From Chloroflexota bacterium (lineage in GTDB: Bacteria; Chloroflexota; Dehalococcoidia; UBA3495): a stretch of DNA of 7,215 nt. Made by a program: the position numbers and the translations under genes. Of this stretch, positions 1 through 5,193 are shown one piece after another. Numbering within the stretch: position 1 is the stretch's first letter; each line of letters opens with the position of its first letter. The DNA is taken from contig JACZXN010000080.1 of NCBI GenBank assembly GCA_022571575.1, forward strand, positions 1-7,215, in the 5' to 3' direction. Below the pieces are notes generated by a model. That model ran no database searches and was not told the origin of the DNA. It worked only from the letters and a program-made list of their open reading frames with translations.

Positions 1-286
1 GGGCGAACATCCAACCGTGGTAACAGCAGCGGAGGCCGTCCTCGTCGGGGATGCCGTATTTCATCAGCGTCAACCGGTGGGGACAGCGCTCGCCGATGAG
101 ACCCAGATCACCCTTCTTGGTGATGAAGAGGACCAGGTCCTCTCCCAGCACCCGGATGGGCATCACGTCTTCCTCTTTCAATTGGGCCAGGGGCCGTATG
201 GGGATCCAATAGCGGCGCATCAGCTCGCCCATCGGCGTCCCTGGACCCACTCTGGTGAGTCTCTCGTTGGCTTCGGCGGTCAGCAT
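1..286 (-). CDS. Rieske 2Fe-2S aromatic ring-hydroxylating oxygenase, alpha-subunit type (N-terminal 95 residues; truncated by window edge)
   Basis: The start is the ATG at 286-284, with AAGGAGG at 299-293 six bases upstream. The 95 visible codons open MLTAEANERLTRVGPGTPMG and contain a complete Rieske motif: C68-P-H70, sixteen residues, then C87-C-Y-H90-G-W. Cys68/Cys87 and His70/His90 should hold the two irons of a [2Fe-2S] cluster. The phrase GTPMGELMRRYW just before the Rieske domain is typical of the phthalate 4,5-dioxygenase-like group of Rieske oxygenases. In that family the Rieske cluster passes electrons from a reductase to a mononuclear iron in a C-terminal domain, which hydroxylates or demethylates an aromatic or other organic substrate. 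The catalytic domain lies outside the window, so neither substrate nor completeness can be judged. The protein is probably cytoplasmic. The lipoprotein gene lies 100 bases upstream on the same strand. Confidence 0.93.
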   Translation of the reverse strand, partial: MLTAEANERLTRVGPGTPMGELMRRYWIPIRPLAQLKEEDVMPIRVLGEDLVLFITKKGDLGLIGERCPHRLTLMKYGIPDEDGLRCCYHGWMFA

Positions 287-358
287 GTCGACCCTCCTTA
301 GTTACCCTATGTGGAATGACGTTTAGGGAGGTTGATCCCGGCAAGTCACACGCCAGAC

Positions 359-364
359 AGTATA
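359..364 (-). promoter_or_regulatory. Possible -10 box upstream of the Rieske oxygenase gene
   Basis: On the minus strand TATACT (five of six matches to TATAAT) lies about 72 bases before the oxygenase start, in the 100-base gap after the lipoprotein stop. No good -35 box sits 16-18 bases upstream; the best is GGACCA. It is part of an 11-base string, TGAGATATACT, that also occurs before the amidase gene. No hairpin-plus-U-tract terminator is visible in this gap, so read-through from the lipoprotein gene is equally possible. Confidence 0.25.
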
Positions 365-386
365 TCTCAGATTCCCCAGGCTGGTC

Positions 387-1169
387 CTAGCGGGCGGTAA
401 AGGCCGTTTCTTTGCCGTTAACGGACACCGTGTAGGTCTGACCTTCCACGAAATCGGAACCGAGCGGAATGTCGATGTTCCATGACGGCAGGGCGCCGGT
501 GCAATCTCCACCGTAATCCTCTGTGACTTCCATGTGGGTAACGGTTACTTCGATGCGCCCGGCCGGCCGCCGGTTGACCGTGACATCGTTAAACCTGGAA
601 CAGGGTTTGCCTTTGGGCAGACGGTAGTTTACGGTCAGCATGAATCCGATGACGGTCTCGGTTACCTCGACCTCGTTGATGGGAGACTCTCTTTCGACCA
701 TGCCGTCAGCGTTTTCGGCGATAAATATGTGGGTGAATACGCCGTTGATCTCAACGGAATAAGGCCCGCCGGCAACCAGTCCACTCCCCAACACGACCTC
801 GCCCTCATGATAGCCGTAGACCATGGTACAGGCGACGGGCTCGTTGGGGCCTGGCATCAGGTTGGTCACTTCAACCACGAAACGGTTATAGTCCCGCTCA
901 ACCTTGTATCCGTTGAACTGGGCGCAGCCGCTGGGCAGACCGGAAGTTATCTTTAGGACGTAGTCTCCGCCGGCGGTTTCCGGTGGCGCTATGGCTGAAT
1001 CTTCGATGGGCGCGCGGGTCTCGACCATTCCCGGTGGGGAGCCCTTCACCGGACTTTCGGTGGGCGGCGGCTGGGTGGGAAGGGGCGAAGTTGAGCTGCC
1101 TCCGCAGGCAACCGCCGCCAGAAGCGTCACCACCACCAGAATCATGACTATTCCGGTTCTCTTTTTCAT
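387..1169 (-). CDS. Secreted lipoprotein with two tandem two-cysteine, probably beta-sandwich domains; function unknown
   Basis: The protein has 260 residues and starts at ATG 1169-1167, six bases after GGAGG (1180-1176). Residues 1-21 form a lipoprotein signal peptide: a KKR n-region, a hydrophobic core and LLAAVA before Cys22, the predicted lipid-modified residue, followed by GG. Residues 23-66 are a flexible Pro/Thr/Ser-rich linker. Two related segments follow, about 78-150 and 184-260. Both begin LP-x-G then Cys then x-x-FN, carry a valine-rich strand (RFVVEVTN and RIEVTVTH), have a second cysteine followed by Thr, and end in G-x-x-YSVEING or QTYTVSVNG. The cysteines are 82/114 and 190/223, so spacings are 32 and 33 and each domain probably holds one disulfide. 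The alternating hydrophobic pattern suggests Ig-like beta domains on the outer face of the membrane. I recognise no named family. A substrate-binding or adhesion role is only a guess. Confidence 0.85.
   Translation of the reverse strand: MKKRTGIVMILVVVTLLAAVACGGSSTSPLPTQPPPTESPVKGSPPGMVETRAPIEDSAIAPPETAGGDYVLKITSGLPSGCAQFNGYKVERDYNRFVVEVTNLMPGPNEPVACTMVYGYHEGEVVLGSGLVAGGPYSVEINGVFTHIFIAENADGMVERESPINEVEVTETVIGFMLTVNYRLPKGKPCSRFNDVTVNRRPAGRIEVTVTHMEVTEDYGGDCTGALPSWNIDIPLGSDFVEGQTYTVSVNGKETAFTAR
390..938 (-). repeat. Protein-level tandem duplication inside the lipoprotein gene
   Basis: Copy 1 is encoded by about 938-720 (residues 78-150) and copy 2 by about 620-390 (residues 184-260), joined by a linker of roughly 33 residues. 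The copies align through the LPxG-Cys-FN opening, the central valine-rich strand, a Cys-Thr pair and the closing Tyr-Ser/Thr-Val-x-x-Asn-Gly strand. Similarity is clear in protein but not in DNA, so the duplication is old. Confidence 0.7.
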
Positions 1170-1373
1170 CCCCGTCCTCCGCCCGGTCTTTCTTTATCGG
1201 CGTCTTCTTCCACTCTGACGGATTCCTTCGCGAATTTGTTCCAGGGTTTTCCGGTGAACTCCGTTTAGGCGAATTCCCTTTCAATGGCCCGGCCAACTTC
1301 TTGAGATATACTACGTTGCCCAACCTAGACCGGTCAGATTCGTTTGCCCGGCGGCGATCCCGGAGGTGCCTCG
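1170..1373. promoter_or_regulatory. Divergent intergenic region between lipoprotein and amidase genes, with a possible amidase -10 box
   Basis: Both flanking genes read outward from these 204 bases, so promoters for both are expected here. For the amidase the best candidate is TATACT at 1307-1312, about 60 bases before the ATG, within TGAGATATACT; no convincing -35 is found 16-19 bases upstream. For the lipoprotein gene I see only weak matches, such as GATAAA about 25 bases before its ATG. No RNA gene or substantial hairpin is seen. Confidence 0.4.
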
Positions 1374-2576
1374 ATGGCCAGCCCCAGGCAGCCCCTAGTC
1401 GATCCATTGGACGCCTTCTGCAAGGACACCGAGGCCTATCTGGCCGGTCAGCCGGGGGGCGCCCTTTCCGGGCTGACCTTCGCCGCCAAGGACATCTTCG
1501 ACGTGGCTGGGCACGTGACCGGAGGCGGCAACCCGGACTGGAAGGCGACCCACCCGCCGGCCGGGCGCAACGCCTGGGTGGTGGAGACCCTGGTGAGCGC
1601 CGGGGCGGCCATGGTGGGCAAGACCCACACCGACGAACTGACCAGGGGCATCCTTGGCGAGAACGCCCACTACGGCACACCCATCAACCCCAAGGCCCAG
1701 GGCAGGGTGCCTGGAGGCTCGTCCAGCGGGTCGGCGGCGGCCGTGGCTGGAGGGTTGGTGGATTTCGCCCTGGGGTCGGATACCGGTGGGTCGGTGCGCA
1801 TCCCCGCCAGTTTCTGCGGCCTCTACGGACTTCGCCCCACCCACGGGCGCATCCCCCTGGAAGGCATCTTGATGCAGGCCCCCAGCTATGACACCATCGG
1901 CTGGTTCGCCAGGGACGCGTCAACTTACGCCAGGGTGGCCGAGGCGCTGTTTCAGACCGCCATACCGGATAGCAGCCCCAGCCGCCTGGTAATCGCCCAG
2001 GACGCCTTTGAAGAGGCGGACGCGGACGTTTCCGACGTGCTGCTGCCATTGGCTGAGCAGATGGCCGCCCTGGCCGGAAGTTCAACCACGGTAAGGCTGG
2101 CGCCCAACGGCCTGGCCGAATGGGCCGCGCAGCAGAACGTGCTCCAGTCCAAGGAAGCCTGGGACTCGGTGAAGGACTGGGTCGACCAGGTGAACCCCAG
2201 GTTCAGCTTCTGGGTCAGCCAGCGCTACAACTTCGCCATCGGCCTGACCGATTCCCAGTTGAGCGAAGCGGAGTTGGTCCGGGACCAGCTCAGGGCCAGG
2301 ATGGACGAGGTGTTCGCCGGCGGCGGGTTCGTTTGCCTGCCCACGGCGGTTGCTCCAGCGCCGCTGCGGGGGCTGCCCACCTCCGCCAAAGTGGATGTCC
2401 AGATGCGGTTAAGCCGGCTGACCTGCATCGCAGGCACCACGGGGAGGCCCCAATTAAGCCTGCCACTTGCGGAGGTCAACGGCCTGCCGGTGGGCATCTC
2501 CATCATGGGAGAACGGGGGTCGGACGAGGAACTGATCGGTTTCGCCCGGAGGGTTGAAACCGCCTTGGCGAGATGA
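1374..2576 (+). CDS. Amidase-signature family hydrolase, AMI1 (indole-3-acetamide hydrolase)-like
   Basis: The protein has 400 residues. I place the start at ATG 1374 because GGAGGT (1362-1367) ends just upstream; an in-frame TTG at 1344 adds ten residues but has no such site. The Ser-cisSer-Lys triad is visible: Lys39 in AAKDIFD, Ser116 as the first serine of GGSSSGSAAAVA, and Ser140 in SDTGGSVRIPAS. The 24-residue spacing of the two serines is standard for the family, which cleaves carboxamides to acid plus ammonia. The segments KDIFDVAGHVTGGGNPDW, GENAHYGTP and DTIGWFARD match what I recall of plant AMI1/Toc64-type amidases (about 425 residues) better than GatA, which is longer. There is no signal peptide, so it is cytoplasmic. 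It is not the tRNA amidotransferase subunit: no gatB or gatC is nearby. The substrate is unknown; indole-acetamide is one possibility only. The dehydrogenase gene follows by 72 bases. Confidence 0.92.
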   Translation: MASPRQPLVDPLDAFCKDTEAYLAGQPGGALSGLTFAAKDIFDVAGHVTGGGNPDWKATHPPAGRNAWVVETLVSAGAAMVGKTHTDELTRGILGENAHYGTPINPKAQGRVPGGSSSGSAAAVAGGLVDFALGSDTGGSVRIPASFCGLYGLRPTHGRIPLEGILMQAPSYDTIGWFARDASTYARVAEALFQTAIPDSSPSRLVIAQDAFEEADADVSDVLLPLAEQMAALAGSSTTVRLAPNGLAEWAAQQNVLQSKEAWDSVKDWVDQVNPRFSFWVSQRYNFAIGLTDSQLSEAELVRDQLRARMDEVFAGGGFVCLPTAVAPAPLRGLPTSAKVDVQMRLSRLTCIAGTTGRPQLSLPLAEVNGLPVGISIMGERGSDEELIGFARRVETALAR

Positions 2577-2580
2577 TATG

Positions 2581-2608
2581 TAGACAACCCGTGGCCGTCC
2601 GGCATAAT
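2581..2608 (+). promoter_or_regulatory. Candidate sigma-70-type promoter for the dehydrogenase gene
   Basis: TAGACA (2581-2586, five of six to TTGACA) and CATAAT (2603-2608, five of six to TATAAT) are separated by 16 bases. Transcription would begin near 2615, leaving a leader of about 34 bases that contains AGGAG at 2634-2638, ten bases before the ATG. This suggests the dehydrogenase can be expressed separately from the amidase. Confidence 0.5.
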
Positions 2609-2648
2609 ATCTCCCGTGACTAGACCAGCACTCAGGAGTGTAAGATAA

Positions 2649-3734
2649 ATGGCCCATCAGGTTAATGGAGTAGTCGCCGCAGCCAAGGGCGCGCCGGTGA
2701 AGTTGGTCCCCATATTGGTGCCCGATCCGGGCCCCGGAGAAGCGTTGATCAGGGTGCAGGCCTGCGGGGTCTGCCACACCGACCTCCATTACCGCGAGGG
2801 GGCCATCAACGACGAATTCCCCTTCCTCCTGGGCCACGAGGCGTCGGGAACGGTGGAATCGGTGGGCGATGGGGTGACCAATGTGGCTCCCGGCGATTTC
2901 GTGATCATCGCCTGGCGCGCCCCCTGCGGCACCTGCCGTTCCTGCCTGCGAGGCGTTCCCTGGTACTGTTTCTCCAGCCGGAACGCCTCCCAGCCCATGA
3001 CCCTGGCCGACGGCACGCCCCTTTCGCCGGCCCTGGGCATCGGCGCCTTCGCCGAACTAACCCTGGTGGACGCCGGACAGGCCGTCAAGGTCTCCCCCCA
3101 GGCTAGTCCCGAAGCGGCGGGGCTGGTGGGCTGCGGCATCATGGCCGGCTTCGGCGCGGCCATGAACACGGGTAACGTCGGCCGGGGCGACTCGGTGGCG
3201 GTCTTCGGCTGCGGCGGGGTCGGCAACGCGGCCATCGCCGGCGCACGGCTGGCCGGCGCCCACACCATCATCGGGGTGGACCTGGACGACCGGAAGCTGA
3301 CCTGGGCCAAGGAGTTCGGCGCGACCCACACCATCAACGCTTCATCTACGGACCCAGTGGAAGAGATCAGAAAATTGACCGGCGGCAACGGCGTCAACGT
3401 GGCCATCGAAGCCGTGGGCAATCCGGTGACCTACGAGCAGGCCTTCTACGCCAGGGACCATGCCGGCACGTTGGTTTTGGTCGGCGTGCCCAGTCCCGAC
3501 ATGAAGATAGAGCTGCCGCTGCTGGAGGTCTTCGGCCGGGGCGGCAGCCTGAAATCGTCCTGGTACGGCGACTGCCTGCCCTCCCGCGATTTCCCGATGC
3601 TGATCGACCTCTACCTCCAAGGCCGCCTGGACCTGGACCGGTTCGTCTCCGAAACCATCGGCATCGGCGACGTGGAAGAGGCCTTCCACAAGATGGAACG
3701 GGGCGAAGTGCTGCGGTCCGTGGTGGTTTTTTAG
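2649..3734 (+). CDS. Zinc-dependent alcohol dehydrogenase, S-(hydroxymethyl)mycothiol dehydrogenase (MscR)-like
   Basis: The protein has 361 residues, a medium-chain dehydrogenase/reductase of the usual length. Catalytic zinc ligands are Cys42 (GVCHTD), His63-Glu64 (LGHEASG) and Cys162 (GCGIMAG). Structural zinc ligands are Cys93, Cys96, Cys99 and Cys107. The Rossmann motif GCGGVG is at 187-192, and Asp211 at the end of the second strand predicts NAD rather than NADP. The segments [40 protein letters not shown] and [17 protein letters not shown] match my memory of actinobacterial MscR, the NAD/mycothiol-dependent formaldehyde dehydrogenase, much better than the glutathione-dependent class III enzymes. 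The expected reaction is oxidation of a thiol-formaldehyde adduct (or another alcohol) with NAD in the cytoplasm. If the host lacks mycothiol, the thiol partner must differ. Its stop lies 12 bases from the stop of the opposing methyltransferase gene; a T6 tract overlaps the end but no convincing terminator stem precedes it. Confidence 0.93.
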   Translation: MAHQVNGVVAAAKGAPVKLVPILVPDPGPGEALIRVQACGVCHTDLHYREGAINDEFPFLLGHEASGTVESVGDGVTNVAPGDFVIIAWRAPCGTCRSCLRGVPWYCFSSRNASQPMTLADGTPLSPALGIGAFAELTLVDAGQAVKVSPQASPEAAGLVGCGIMAGFGAAMNTGNVGRGDSVAVFGCGGVGNAAIAGARLAGAHTIIGVDLDDRKLTWAKEFGATHTINASSTDPVEEIRKLTGGNGVNVAIEAVGNPVTYEQAFYARDHAGTLVLVGVPSPDMKIELPLLEVFGRGGSLKSSWYGDCLPSRDFPMLIDLYLQGRLDLDRFVSETIGIGDVEEAFHKMERGEVLRSVVVF

Positions 3735-3746
3735 GCGCTGGAAACC

Positions 3747-4547
3747 CTATTTCGTGGCTGTAAGCAGATGGGCTTCCATGGGGAATGCAAGCCCATTTTC
3801 CGTCAGGTACTGCGCCATTTCTGAGGCTACGCCGTCCGCCATTAAATCCAACGCCTCATCGGAAAACTGTGTTTGTGTGCGCCGCATTATCGATCCGACC
3901 GCGATGGCGCGCGTGAATTCTTCGGCTGACGCAAAGATGGCATCGATGCTAGGCGTTGCCACGACGGCGTCGGGGAAACCCCCGTCGGCGAACATCCGGC
4001 CAATTTCGCCGGGATCAGGAAATGCGAAAAGCTCGTCCAGCAATCCAGAGGCGGACGGCCCCACGGTTCGTCCCAGCGCGTGAGCTATCGCCAGATAGCC
4101 GGGGCTTTTCTCTATGGACGACCAGACCGTTATCCCGACCCTGCCGCCGGCCTTCAATACGCGATGGACCTCTTTGACCGCTCGGACGCGGTCGGAGAAG
4201 AATTGAAACCCCTGCTGACACACAACTAGGTCGAATTCTTGGTCGTTGAAGGGAAGGGACCCGGCATCGCCCTCTCGCCAATCTATTGAAGAATCCATGG
4301 CACGGGCTGTGATGATCTGGGCGCCATTAAAATCAAGTCCGAAGACCTTCCCCTCTGGTTGCACCATAGGAGCCGCCATTCGGGCAACGACTCCGGTTCC
4401 GCAGGCAAGGTCGAGAATACGCTCACCAGGCTGCGGCGCAACCGATTCCAAAAGGGCTGCCGACCATCGTTCGAATATCGCGGGGACCATGTATCCATTG
4501 TAGATTTCGGACGGTGAAGTTGTGGTTTGAATCGGTTGTTGATCCAA
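3747..4547 (-). CDS. Class I SAM-dependent methyltransferase (UbiE/Methyltransf_11-like)
   Basis: The protein has 266 residues. The SAM-binding fold is clear: motif I ILDLACGTG at 44-52, the acidic residue ending strand 2 in GLDFN (Asp72), motif II around GDAGSLPF (93-100) and DLVVCQQGFQFF (106-117), then EVHRVLKAGGRVGITVW (126-142). The start is TTG at 4547-4545: GGAGG (4559-4555) lies seven bases upstream, and the next in-frame Met is residue 20, which would remove the conserved-looking IYNGYMVPAIFERW lead-in. Proteins of this build methylate small molecules such as quinone precursors or secondary metabolites. Nothing here shows the substrate, and no quinone-pathway gene is adjacent. The C-terminal third (about 165-266) is helical and probably forms the substrate cap. 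It lies 60 bases downstream of the acetyltransferase on the same strand, so co-transcription is plausible. By eye, base composition is clearly less GC-rich than the neighbouring dehydrogenase. Confidence 0.9.
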   Translation of the reverse strand: MDQQPIQTTTSPSEIYNGYMVPAIFERWSAALLESVAPQPGERILDLACGTGVVARMAAPMVQPEGKVFGLDFNGAQIITARAMDSSIDWREGDAGSLPFNDQEFDLVVCQQGFQFFSDRVRAVKEVHRVLKAGGRVGITVWSSIEKSPGYLAIAHALGRTVGPSASGLLDELFAFPDPGEIGRMFADGGFPDAVVATPSIDAIFASAEEFTRAIAVGSIMRRTQTQFSDEALDLMADGVASEMAQYLTENGLAFPMEAHLLTATK

Positions 4548-4554
4548 GAATATT

Positions 4555-4559
4555 CCTCC
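4555..4559 (-). promoter_or_regulatory. Ribosome binding site that fixes the TTG start of the methyltransferase
   Basis: GGAGG on the minus strand is followed by AATATTC and then TTG (4547-4545). The ideal seven-base spacing, and the lack of an in-frame ATG until residue 20, support initiation at TTG. Confidence 0.7.
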
Positions 4560-4607
4560 GATATTAGCCAGGGAATGGCGAAATTTCCGTCCTAGGCAAG
4601 ACCGAAC

Positions 4608-5030
4608 CTAGAGATTTCGGACGTACCTGAGGTCCAGCGGCTCCAAAACAAACCCGGTGGTATCCCAGAAACCGGTGGCCCAGGGGTGGTCCTTCTCCAC
4701 CACGGCGCCCACGCGCTTGGCCCCCTGTCCCCGGAGCCAGGTTTCCGCCCCCGAGACCAACCGGCGGGCGATCCCCCGGCGTTGGAAATCCGGATGCACC
4801 GCCAACCGGTAAACATTGCCCCGCCACCCGTCGAAGGCCGCTATTATCGAACCCGCGATCTTGCCGCCGACCTCGGCGAGTATCACTGAAGCCGCCGCCG
4901 AGTTGATGGTAGTCAGCAAGGTTTCGCGGGTGTCTGTGATGCTGGGGGTGGACCCGGCAGCCAGCCATAGCTCCAACACCGCACCGATGTCGTCTTCCGA
5001 GCACTGGCGAAGGATAATCTCATCGGCCAT
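4608..5030 (-). CDS. GNAT-family N-acetyltransferase
   Basis: The protein has 140 residues from ATG 5030-5028, with GGGAG (5043-5039) eight bases upstream. The frame stays open further upstream to 5165, but that extension (from MLIHRRAQ) runs through repeat-like intergenic DNA and is not GNAT-like, so I reject it. The opening IILRQCSEDDIGAVLELW is the usual GNAT first strand and helix. Motif A is VYRLAVHPDFQRRGIARRL (73-91) with the acetyl-CoA pyrophosphate loop Q83-R-R-G-I-A88. The ending HPWATGFWDTTGFVLEP (115-131) is the usual motif B region. The length is normal for a single-domain GNAT. It transfers an acetyl group from acetyl-CoA to an amine, on either a small molecule or a protein; the substrate cannot be predicted. 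It follows the MFS gene by 162 bases. An imperfect terminator-like stem, CTAGG/CCTAG with a ten-base loop (4592-4611), overlaps the stop codon but lacks a U-tract. Confidence 0.9.
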   Translation of the reverse strand: MADEIILRQCSEDDIGAVLELWLAAGSTPSITDTRETLLTTINSAAASVILAEVGGKIAGSIIAAFDGWRGNVYRLAVHPDFQRRGIARRLVSGAETWLRGQGAKRVGAVVEKDHPWATGFWDTTGFVLEPLDLRYVRNL

Positions 5031-5050
5031 CTTCGTTACTCCCGGCCCGT

Positions 5051-5074
5051 CCCTTCCCTCTGGTTGTGGGAGGG
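5051..5074. other. Small GC-rich stem-loop upstream of the acetyltransferase gene
   Basis: CCCTTCCC (5051-5058) can pair with GGGAGGG (5068-5074) with one bulged T and a nine-base loop. It sits 21 bases before the acetyltransferase start, adjoining the dispersed-repeat-like sequence. No U-tract follows on either strand. It may be part of the same repeat element or shape the leader of the acetyltransferase mRNA. Confidence 0.3.
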
Positions 5075-5084
5075 CCATGCCTGT

Positions 5085-5102
5085 CCTGAACTCGCTAAAG
5101 GG
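5085..5102. repeat. Degenerate copy of a short dispersed (REP-like) repeat
   Basis: CCTGAACTCGCTAAAGGG agrees at 13 of 18 positions with CCTGAGCTTGTCGAAGGG, a core I recall as scattered through many environmental Chloroflexota and other metagenomic genomes, where its translation gives spurious PELVEG peptides; here the same frame reads PELAKG. The recalled consensus is from memory. There is only one copy in the window, so its repeat nature cannot be shown internally. Confidence 0.4.
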
Positions 5103-5176
5103 ATCGGGGCGATACCGCCGCCAACCCGCCGCCTCCACCACTTGGGCACGGCGATGAATAAGCATACAAGATGTGC

Positions 5177-5193
5177 GGCCGGGATTCCCTGCC
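5177..5193 (-). terminator. Weak stem-loop at the end of the MFS gene
   Basis: The forward-strand bases GGC-c-GGG-ATT-CCC-t-GCC (5177-5193) form a six-pair stem with one internal mismatch and a three-base loop, ending at the last base of the MFS stop codon. No U-tract follows on the minus strand, so intrinsic termination is doubtful; it may instead slow or attenuate read-through into the acetyltransferase. Confidence 0.25.

Noticed and set aside
534..956. Plus-strand 140-codon frame antisense to the lipoprotein
   Set aside because: No ribosome binding site or family resemblance, while the minus strand carries a clear signal peptide and duplicated domain.
898..1680. Long minus-strand open frame (260 codons) across the lipoprotein start and amidase 5' part
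   Set aside because: It is extremely rich in Arg, Pro and Ser, resembles no family, and lies opposite the well-supported amidase and in another frame of the lipoprotein gene. It is a high-GC shadow.
1301..1891. Plus-strand open frame of 196 codons overlapping the amidase
   Set aside because: Different frame from the amidase with Arg/Gly/Pro-rich composition. The amidase has the catalytic motifs and the ribosome binding site.
2789..3421. Minus-strand 210-codon frame opposite the dehydrogenase
   Set aside because: Low-complexity Pro/Ser/Ala/Thr composition, and entirely opposite a gene with intact zinc and NAD motifs.
3720..3760. Possible bidirectional terminator between the convergent dehydrogenase and methyltransferase genes
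   Set aside because: GGTTT and AAACC could pair around the dehydrogenase stop, but the stem is only five AT-rich pairs and the T6 tract lies inside the structure rather than after it.
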